Shown here piece after piece: positions 6,181-10,608 of a stretch of DNA of 10,608 nt. This stretch comes from Solirubrobacteraceae bacterium. Its GTDB lineage: Bacteria > Actinomycetota > Thermoleophilia > Solirubrobacterales > Solirubrobacteraceae. A program made the translations under genes and the position numbers. The notes beneath the pieces are model-generated. The model saw only the letters and a program-made list of their open reading frames with translations. It did not search any database and was not told the origin of the DNA. Numbering within the stretch: position 1 is the first letter of the stretch; every line of letters begins with the position of its first letter. The DNA is taken from assembly GCA_025455895.1 (NCBI GenBank), contig JALOLQ010000070.1:1-10608 (forward strand). Reading direction: 5' to 3'.

Positions 6181-6528
6181 GTGCCCGACGACCGCTGTGA
6201 CCTGCTCTGCCTCGACCTGGACCTCGGCGAGCGCCTGCGCGCGACGCTCCCGCCGGCGGAGGCGCTCACCCCGGCTGCGGCGCGCATGAAGGCCCTGGGG
6301 GATCCGACCCGCCTGCACCTCGCCACGGCGCTCGCCGAGGCCGGCGAGCTCTGCGTGTGCGACCTGGCGTGGGTCAGCGGGCGCGCCGAGAACCTCGTCT
6401 CCCATCACCTGCGCGCGCTGCGCGCGGCGGGCCTGGCGAGCTCGCGCCGGGACGGCAAGATGGTCCTCTACGCGCTGACGCCCGCCGGGCGCACGCTGCT
6501 CGGCGCGGCGGCTGCGGTGCCGGCGTGA
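6181..6528 (+). CDS. CadC-like ArsR/SmtB-family metal-sensing repressor
   Basis: A 115-residue winged-helix repressor. ELCVCDL (56-62) is the alpha-3 metal box with Cys58 and Cys60, and an N-terminal Cys6-x3-Cys10 pair (RCDLLCLD) mirrors Cys7/Cys11 of staphylococcal CadC. Together these give the four-thiolate alpha3N site that senses soft, thiophilic ions such as Cd(II), Pb(II) or Bi(III), possibly Zn(II). The recognition region is ENLVSHHLRALRAAGL (70-85), followed by the wing RRDGKMVLYALT. The His/Asp ligands of the alpha-5 zinc site are not seen in the C-terminus, which is short and Ala-rich. The GTG start at 6181 lies 6 nt after a -10-like TAGGAT, so the mRNA is probably leaderless. The gene overlaps the cation transporter by 4 bases (GTGA), so they are one operon. 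Confidence 0.93.
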   Translation: MPDDRCDLLCLDLDLGERLRATLPPAEALTPAAARMKALGDPTRLHLATALAEAGELCVCDLAWVSGRAENLVSHHLRALRAAGLASSRRDGKMVLYALTPAGRTLLGAAAAVPA

Positions 6529-7199
6529 GCAGCGTTCCCGTCCGCGCGGACGGCGTTCCGGCCCTCGCGGCCGACCGCGCGCACGTCGAGCGGCTCGCGC
6601 GCCGCGCGCGGAACCTCTCGTGGGTCTCGCTCATCTTCATCACGGCGGAGGGCGCGATCGCGATCACCGCCGGCGTCCTCGCCGGGTCGATCGCGCTCGT
6701 CGGCTTCGGGCTCGACTCCGTCGTCGAGGGGCTCGCCTCGCTCGTGATCATCTGGCGCTTCACCGTGCATCGCATCCACGCGGCCCGGGCCGAGGAGCGC
6801 GCTCAGCGCCTCGTGGCCGCCCAGTTCTTCCTGCTCGCGCCGTACGTCGCGTTCGAATCGCTTCGCGCCCTGGCCGAGGGCCATCGCCCCGACGCGACGC
6901 TGCTCGGCATCGGCCTCGCGCTCGGCTCGCTGATCGTCATGCCGATCCTCGGCATCGCCAAGCAGCGCCTGGCCGACCAGCTCGGCTCGCCCGCGACGCG
7001 CGGCGAGGGCCGGCAGAACCTGCTCTGCGCGGCGCTCGCCGCGGCGCTGCTCGTCGGCCTCGTGGGCAACGCGCTCGCCGGCCTGTGGTGGCTGGACCCG
7101 GTGGTCGGCCTGCTGATCGCCGCGGTCGCCGTGCGCGAAGGTCGCGACGCCTGGCGCGGCGAGGGCTGCGCCTGCGCGGCGCCGGCCGGCGCCGCCGGG
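6525..7199 (+). CDS. Small CDF-family cation efflux protein, 3' end not resolved
   Basis: Inner-membrane metal/proton antiporter expected to export the ion sensed by the preceding CadC-like repressor. The GTG at 6525 overlaps the repressor's TGA and there is no clear Shine-Dalgarno, which suggests translational coupling. Six hydrophobic segments can be placed at about 34-54, 58-78, 98-115, 125-144, 167-187 and 190-205. TM2 carries GFGLDSVVEGLAS with Asp64-x3-Glu68 in the CDF metal-site position; TM5 has Asn182. DPVVGLLIAAVAVREGRDAWRGEGCAC matches the usual end of this short CDF subgroup, and its Cys-rich tail may touch metal. No stop follows. The frame runs on, antisense through ygfZ, to a TAG at 8040-8042, and the last credible residues abut a 20-bp palindrome. 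The end given is therefore an estimate; true homology probably stops near residue 217-225. Confidence 0.8.
7176..7195. repeat. Perfect 20-bp GC-only palindrome at the meeting point of two genes
   Basis: GCGGCGCCGGCCGGCGCCGC is a perfect palindrome with no spacer. It falls exactly where the converging CDF and ygfZ genes lose their family-like sequence. It might be part of a shared two-way terminator, a deletion hotspot, or a hairpin that broke sequencing or assembly. Confidence 0.75.
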
Positions 7200-8027
7200 C
7201 ACAGCCACCGAGCTCGTCAGGGTCCCCACCTCACGCTCGCCGAGCCGCAGGGCGGCGCCGGTGGGCGCCGGCGCCGACAGCCGCAGCCCGCGCAGGTGGC
7301 GGTTCGGCTTGCCCTTGTAGAAGAGCCGGGCGACCGTCTCCTGGCCGACGTAGCAGCCCTTCGTGAAGCTCACGGCGCGCTCGTTGAGGCCCGCCTCCTG
7401 GGGGATGACGGTGTCGTCGAGGTCGACGCCGTAGCGCGGGCGGCCGTGCTCGACGCGCAGCACGTCGGCGTCGTCCTCGGTCGCCTCGGCCGCCCCCGCG
7501 GCGAGCAGCGCGGCGCGCACGCGCTCGGTGTCCGCGGCGTCGCAGAGCACGTCGACCCCCGCGTCGGTCGCGATCAGGCGCACGGCCGCCCCGCCGATCT
7601 GCCCGGCGGCGTTCGCGTGCTCCTCGGCGGGCAGCTCCGGTGCCCCGGCGAGCTCGCGCGCCCGCGGCCCGAGCAGCGACAGCTCGCCGCGCTCGAGCGT
7701 GCGCTTGTGCAGGTCGGCGCGGAAGCCGACGAGGCCGTGGCGCAGCGCGTCGAAGACCGGCTGGAGCGCGACGCGCTCCATGTCCAGCAGCAGCTCGTCC
7801 CCGGCGTGCAGGACCCGCAGCTCGCCGAGCATCTTGCCCTTCGGCGTCAGCACGGCCGCAAGCTGGCCCGTCCCGGGCGTGAGCGTCGTGACGTCGTTCG
7901 TGACGATGCCGTTGAGCGCCTCCGCGCGGTCCTCGCCGGAGATCGCCAGCCGGCCGCGGTGCCCGCGGTCGACCAGCGCGGCGCCGTCGCGCAGGGGGGA
8001 GCGGGCGGGATCGGGGCCGGCGACCAT
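7194..8027 (-). CDS. ygfZ: YgfZ/GcvT-like folate-binding protein, C-terminus missing
   Basis: YgfZ-type proteins bind tetrahydrofolate and help maintain or repair certain Fe-S enzymes in the cytosol. The frame begins at the ATG at 8027 (MVAGPDPARSPLRDG) and shows the usual order: GRLAISGEDRAEALNGIVTNDV (about 25-46), TPKGKMLGELRVL (61-73) and the family signature KGCYVGQE at 223-230, containing Cys225, followed by TVARLFYKGKPNRHLRGL. The protein then enters the C-terminal barrel (GEREVGTLTSSVAVPGG) and family-like sequence stops near residue 278 at the palindrome. About 40-50 residues and the stop codon expected from E. coli YgfZ (326 residues) are not there. Beyond that point the frame is antisense to the CDF gene and stays open to 6468, so the end given is where homology ends. 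The start lies 8 nt after a TATGCT hexamer. Confidence 0.85.
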
Positions 8028-8035
8028 CGCCGCCC

Positions 8036-8065
8036 AGCATAGGCGCCGCGGGCGCCGCCGGTCAT
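8036..8065 (-). promoter_or_regulatory. Candidate promoter of ygfZ
   Basis: On the minus strand, ATGACC (8060-8065), 18 bases, then TATGCT (8036-8041), ending 8 nt before the ygfZ ATG at 8027. No good Shine-Dalgarno lies between, so a nearly leaderless transcript is predicted. It is back to back with the regulator promoter in an 80-base divergent gap. Confidence 0.45.
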
Positions 8066-8071
8066 GGAATG

Positions 8072-8100
8072 GCGACACAGAGGTTTCGGCATGCCATAAT
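8072..8100 (+). promoter_or_regulatory. Candidate promoter and operator of the MntR-type operon
   Basis: GCGACA (8072-8077), 17 bases, CATAAT (8095-8100), then 7 bases to the GTG at 8108. Five of six -10 bases and four of six -35 bases match consensus. A palindrome GGCATGCC (8088-8095) abuts the -10, and ATGGC (8069-8073) / GCCAT (8093-8097) are also symmetric. Either could be where the metal-loaded regulator binds. It does not match the classic iron-box sequence. Confidence 0.5.
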
Positions 8101-8107
8101 CTCGGTT

Positions 8108-8703
8108 GTGGACGCGATGCACCAGCGCCCCTCGGCGGCGGTCGAGGACTACGCGAAGGCGATCTACGCGCTCGAGCGGCGCGCGTCCGGCGCCCCGGTC
8201 ACGACGAACGCGCTGGCGCAGCGCCTCGGCGTCACGCCCGGGTCGGCCTCCGGCATGCTGCGCAAGCTCGGCGACCTGGGCCTCGTCACGCACGAGCCCT
8301 ACCGCGGCGTCGCCCTCACCGACGAGGGCCGGCGGGTCGCGCTGGAGGTCATCCGCCACCATCGCCTGCTCGAGCTGTTCCTCATCGAGCTGGGCGTTCC
8401 GTGGGACCGCGTGCACGACGAGGCGGAGATCCTCGAGCACCACATCTCCGAGGACCTCGAGGCGCTGATCGACGCGCGGCTCGGCCACCCCACCCACGAT
8501 CCGCACGGGGACCCGATCCCGACCGCCGATCTCCCGAGATGCTGCGCTATCTCGCCGAGCGCGGGATCGCGCCGGGGGCGGAGGTCGAGGTCGTCGACAA
8601 GCAGCCGTTCGGCGGCCCGGTCTTCTGCCGCTTCGGCGACGACGTGCACGTGCTCGGCGGCGCGCTCGCGCGGGCGATGCGCGTGGAGGTGGCCGGTGCG
8701 TAG
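8108..8703 (+). pseudogene. DtxR/MntR-family metal regulator with FeoA-like domain, frame broken near 8525-8533
   Basis: A metal-dependent repressor expected to shut off the downstream uptake genes when metal is plentiful. Frame one (from GTG 8108) gives a winged helix (about 11-70; NALAQRLGVTPGSASGMLRKL, then YRGVALTDEG) and the metal-binding dimer domain (about 75-135). Aligned to Bacillus MntR, Asp14 and Glu107 replace the Met/Cys pair of DtxR/IdeR, with Glu110, His111 and probably His85 also present, which is a manganese-type site; Lys17 replaces MntR Glu11. After HDPHGDPIPT the frame loses homology. It resumes in another frame at SPEMLRYLAERGIAPG and runs through the SH3/FeoA-like domain to the TAG at 8701. 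The total of 596 nt is not a multiple of three, and roughly 25-35 residues of inter-domain sequence usual for the family are missing, so a short deletion (length of form 3n+1), real or an assembly error, is likely. Its end overlaps the binding-protein gene by 8 bases. Confidence 0.8.
8685..8690 (+). promoter_or_regulatory. Shine-Dalgarno GGAGGT of the binding-protein gene
   Basis: GGAGGT ends 5 nt before the GTG at 8696, inside the last codons of the regulator gene. It fixes the binding-protein start there and argues against any start further upstream in the same open frame. Confidence 0.8.
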
Positions 8704-9646
8704 ACCCGCGGCGATCGCGGTCGCGCTCGCGCTGCCGCTGCTCGCGGCGCTGCTGGCGACCGTGCTGGGCGGCGGCCCGGGCGGGCCGGCGAGCGCCCGC
8801 GAGGGCGGGCGGGCGGAGCCGCTGCGCGTCGTGACGACGACGAACTTCATCACCGACCTCGCGCGGCGCATCGGCGGCGAGCGCGTCGAGGTCGACGGGC
8901 TGATGGGCCCGGGCGTCGATCCCCACCTCTACAAGGCCAGTGCCGGTGACGTCGCCGACCTGCGCCGCGCCGACCTCGTGCTCTACGGCGGGCTCGAGCT
9001 CGAGGGCAAGCTCGGGGACCTGTTCGCCGAGCTCGGCGAGGAGCGCCTCGTGGTGCCCGTCACGCGCGACCTGCCGCGCTCGGCGCTGCGGGCCGAGGGG
9101 CGCGGGCGCTACGACCCGCACGTGTGGTTCGACGTCGGGCTCTGGCGCCGCGCGGCGCGCACCGCGACCGACGCGCTCGTGCGCGCCGACCCCGAGCACG
9201 CGGCCGAGTACCGCCTGCGCGGGGCGCAGGAGATCGCCGCGCTCGGGGACCTCGACGCCTGGGTGCGCCGCACGCTCGAGGTCGTCCCGCCCGCCCGGCG
9301 CGTGCTCGTCACCTCGCATGACGCGTTCCACTACTTCGGGCGCGCCTACGGCTTCCGGGTCGAGGCGATCCAGGGCGTCTCGACGCAGACCGAGGCCACG
9401 ACCGCGGACATCGAGCGCGTCGCGGGCGTCGTCGCCGAGCGGCGCCTGCCGGTCGTCTTCCTCGAGTCCAGCGTGCCGCGGCAGACCGTGGACGCGGTCC
9501 TCGCCGCGGCGCGGCGCGGCGGGCAGCCCGCGCGCGTGGGCGGCAAGCTCTTCTCCGACGCGGCCGGCGCCGAGGGCACGCTCGAGGGGACCTACGCCGG
9601 GATGGTCCGCCACAACGTGCGCGCGATCGCCGAGGGGCTGCGATGA
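8696..9646 (+). CDS. Metal ABC transporter substrate-binding protein (cluster A-I, Mn-type ligands)
   Basis: Extracytoplasmic receptor that captures Mn2+ (or Zn2+/Fe2+) and delivers it to the membrane permease. It is a 316-residue TroA/PsaA-type protein: N-terminal hydrophobic signal (about 5-25), mature region opening LRVVTTTNFITDLARRIGG. The four metal ligands are His77 (GPGVDPHLY), His142 (DPHVWF), Glu257 (VFLESSV) and Asp288 (LFSDAAG). The H-H-E-D set is that of manganese-binding PsaA, whereas ZnuA-type zinc binders normally have a His-rich loop and a third His. A long helix linking two lobes is expected around 150-175. There is no lipobox cysteine; an ASA-R site near 34 could be a signal peptidase I cleavage site. 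The GTG start is set by GGAGGT 5 nt upstream. It overlaps the regulator by 8 bases and the ATPase by 4 (ATGA). Confidence 0.93.
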   Translation: MRRPAAIAVALALPLLAALLATVLGGGPGGPASAREGGRAEPLRVVTTTNFITDLARRIGGERVEVDGLMGPGVDPHLYKASAGDVADLRRADLVLYGGLELEGKLGDLFAELGEERLVVPVTRDLPRSALRAEGRGRYDPHVWFDVGLWRRAARTATDALVRADPEHAAEYRLRGAQEIAALGDLDAWVRRTLEVVPPARRVLVTSHDAFHYFGRAYGFRVEAIQGVSTQTEATTADIERVAGVVAERRLPVVFLESSVPRQTVDAVLAAARRGGQPARVGGKLFSDAAGAEGTLEGTYAGMVRHNVRAIAEGLR

Positions 9647-10398
9647 GCGCCCCCGCGCTCGACATCCGCGGCCTGAGCGTCGCCTACGGGGGTCGCCCGG
9701 CGCTGTGGGACGTCGACGCGACGTTCCCCGCCGGGGCGCTCAGCGCGATCGTCGGGCCCAACGGCGCCGGCAAGTCCACGCTGCTCAAGGCGGCGCTCGG
9801 GCTCGTCCCGGTCGAGGCCGGGCTGATCACGATCGCCGGCGTCCCCGCCGGCGGCGCCCACGAGCGCGTGGCCTACGTGCCCCAGCGTGACGCCGTCGAC
9901 TGGGACTTCCCGATCACCGTGCGCGAGGTCGTCGAGATGGGCCGCTACCCGTCCGCCGGCTGGCTGCGGCGGCTGCGCGCCGCCGACCACGCCGCGGTCG
10001 ACGCCGCCCTGGAACGGGTCGGCATGGCCCCGTTCGCCTCGCGCCAGATCGACGAGCTCTCCGGCGGCCAGCGCCAGCGCGTCTTCCTCGGCCGCGCGCT
10101 CGCCCAGGAGGCCGGCGTGCTGCTGCTCGACGAGCCGTTCACCGGGATCGACGCCCGCACCGAGGTCGCGCTGCTCGAGCTGCTCTGCGCCCTGCGTGAC
10201 GAGGGCCGCGCGATCGTGCTCGTCCACCACGACCTCGGGACCGTGCGCGCCTGGTTCGACTGGGCGCTGCTGCTCAACGTGCGGACCGTGGCCTGCGGCC
10301 CGGTGGCCGACGCGCTCGATCCGGCCGCGCTGCGGCGCGCGTACGGGACGGCCGCCGCGGCGCCCGCTCCGGGGGACGAGCCGGCGTGGGCCCGCTGA
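9643..10398 (+). CDS. Metal ABC transporter ATP-binding protein
   Basis: Cytosolic ATPase that powers the Mn/Zn-type importer. The 251-residue protein shows every ABC motif: Walker A GPNGAGKST (38-46), Q-loop VPQRD (Gln81), the signature LSGGQRQR (139-146), Walker B VLLLDEPF with Glu164 and the switch histidine in VHHDL (His196). The stretch after the Q-loop, VDWDFPITVREVVEMGRY, is characteristic of the manganese/zinc uptake subfamily (MntB/SitB/ZnuC). The ATG at 9643 overlaps the stop of the binding-protein gene as ATGA, a sign of coupled translation. A Pro/Ala-rich tail follows the ATPase fold. The order regulator, binding protein, ATPase, permease matches classical mnt/tro-type loci. Confidence 0.95.
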   Translation: MSAPALDIRGLSVAYGGRPALWDVDATFPAGALSAIVGPNGAGKSTLLKAALGLVPVEAGLITIAGVPAGGAHERVAYVPQRDAVDWDFPITVREVVEMGRYPSAGWLRRLRAADHAAVDAALERVGMAPFASRQIDELSGGQRQRVFLGRALAQEAGVLLLDEPFTGIDARTEVALLELLCALRDEGRAIVLVHHDLGTVRAWFDWALLLNVRTVACGPVADALDPAALRRAYGTAAAAPAPGDEPAWAR

Positions 10399-10608
10399 TC
10401 GAGCTCCTGCCGCTGCCGTACACCGACGCGGTCGTGGCCGCCGGGGCGCTCGTGCTCGGCGTCGCGGCCGGTGTGCTCGGGACGTTCGCCGTGCTGCGCC
10501 GGCGCAGCCTCGTCGGCGACGCCGTCGCCCACGCCACACTGCCCGGCGTCGCGCTCGCGTTCCTGCTCGCCGGAGCCAAGGACCCGGCGGGCCTGCTGGC
10601 CGGCGCCG
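10386..10608 (+). CDS. Metal ABC transporter permease (ABC-3 family), N-terminal part (cut by window edge)
   Basis: Membrane channel subunit of the same importer. The GTG at 10386 overlaps the ATPase gene by 13 bases, and a purine-rich GGGGGA lies about 9 nt upstream. The visible 74 residues read MGPLIELLPLPYTDAVVAAG, then a first membrane helix with GVAAGVLGTFAVLRRRSLVGDAVAHATLPGVALAFLL, then a KDP segment. The sequence RRRSLVGDAxAHAxLPGVALAF is the hallmark of ABC-3 permeases such as TroC, SitC and MntB. The full family length is about 280-300 residues, so about three quarters lies beyond the window. Confidence 0.92.
   Translation, partial: MGPLIELLPLPYTDAVVAAGALVLGVAAGVLGTFAVLRRRSLVGDAVAHATLPGVALAFLLAGAKDPAGLLAGA

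Noticed and set aside
7176..7195. The palindrome as an ordinary shared terminator for two complete convergent genes
   Set aside because: Neither gene has a stop codon before it and ygfZ is short of its usual end, so a simple terminator reading does not explain the junction, although it may still be part of one.
6468..8027. A ygfZ protein of about 520 residues ending at 6468
   Set aside because: The part below about 7194 is antisense to the CDF and CadC-like genes and has no YgfZ-like sequence.
6525..8042. A 506-residue protein made by reading the CDF gene through to the TAG at 8040
   Set aside because: Everything after about 7200 is the antisense of ygfZ, which has clear family motifs on the minus strand; the extension is compositional shadow.
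7847..9613. A 588-residue minus-strand frame opposite the metal uptake operon
   Set aside because: It is antisense to the regulator and binding-protein genes, with shadow composition and no recognisable domain.
1..10608. CRISPR array, tRNA or rRNA gene, insertion sequence, prophage or toxin-antitoxin pair
   Set aside because: No regularly spaced repeats, cloverleaf, ribosomal RNA stretch, transposase or phage motif was seen on either strand. The 65-residue gene has no partner typical of toxin-antitoxin loci.

Overview
The window is very GC-rich. Almost every codon ends in G or C, many genes start with GTG, and long open frames appear on non-coding strands. Together with the gene content this points to a high-GC actinobacterium. 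A crotonyl-CoA carboxylase/reductase, a DEDDh-exonuclease/UvrC-like fusion and CadC-type and MntR-type metal regulators would all fit the Thermoleophilia/Solirubrobacterales, but that placement is an inference from style and not a proven assignment.

Layout. Positions 1-4336 are all on the minus strand. Read in the direction of transcription they are: a 65-residue acidic helical protein (4336-4139), a small lipoprotein-like secreted protein (4063-3626) followed by a hairpin, a MarR regulator (3528-3085) coupled to a 14-TM DHA2-type MFS exporter (3081-1462), a CorA-type cation channel (1430-441), and the N-terminal 122 residues of crotonyl-CoA carboxylase/reductase, cut by the window edge. From 4451 the plus strand carries a DEDDh exonuclease/GIY-YIG nuclease fusion, then a two-gene metal-efflux operon: a CadC-like ArsR/SmtB sensor (6181-6528) overlapping a small CDF-family cation transporter (from 6525). 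The transporter meets, tail to tail, a minus-strand ygfZ-type folate-binding gene (start 8027). The plus strand from 8108 is a manganese-type uptake operon: a DtxR/MntR regulator, a cluster A-I solute-binding protein, an ABC ATPase and the start of the ABC-3 permease, which runs off the window.

How they work together. Four of the transcription units move or sense cations or toxic compounds: CorA, MarR plus MFS efflux, CadC plus CDF, and MntR plus MntABC. The metal-ligand residues agree across the last operon. The regulator has MntR-like Asp14/Glu107 in place of the DtxR Met/Cys pair, and the binding protein has the His-His-Glu-Asp set of Mn-binding PsaA.

Points that stand out. (1) The first genes of several transcription units have a -10-like hexamer ending 6-8 nt before the start codon, which predicts leaderless mRNAs, while operon-internal genes have Shine-Dalgarno sites. 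(2) There are two probable sequence losses within 1.4 kb. The CDF and ygfZ genes both lack a stop codon and meet at a perfect 20-bp palindrome, and the regulator gene changes frame near 8525-8533 with its inter-domain segment missing. The second loss creates a false regulator-transporter fusion frame. Either may be a real mutation or an assembly fault. (3) The UvrC-like half of the nuclease fusion keeps three of the four Fe-S cluster cysteines and has Ser at the fourth. I saw no rRNA, tRNA, CRISPR array, insertion sequence or phage gene, and no gene-free stretch longer than about 120 bases.
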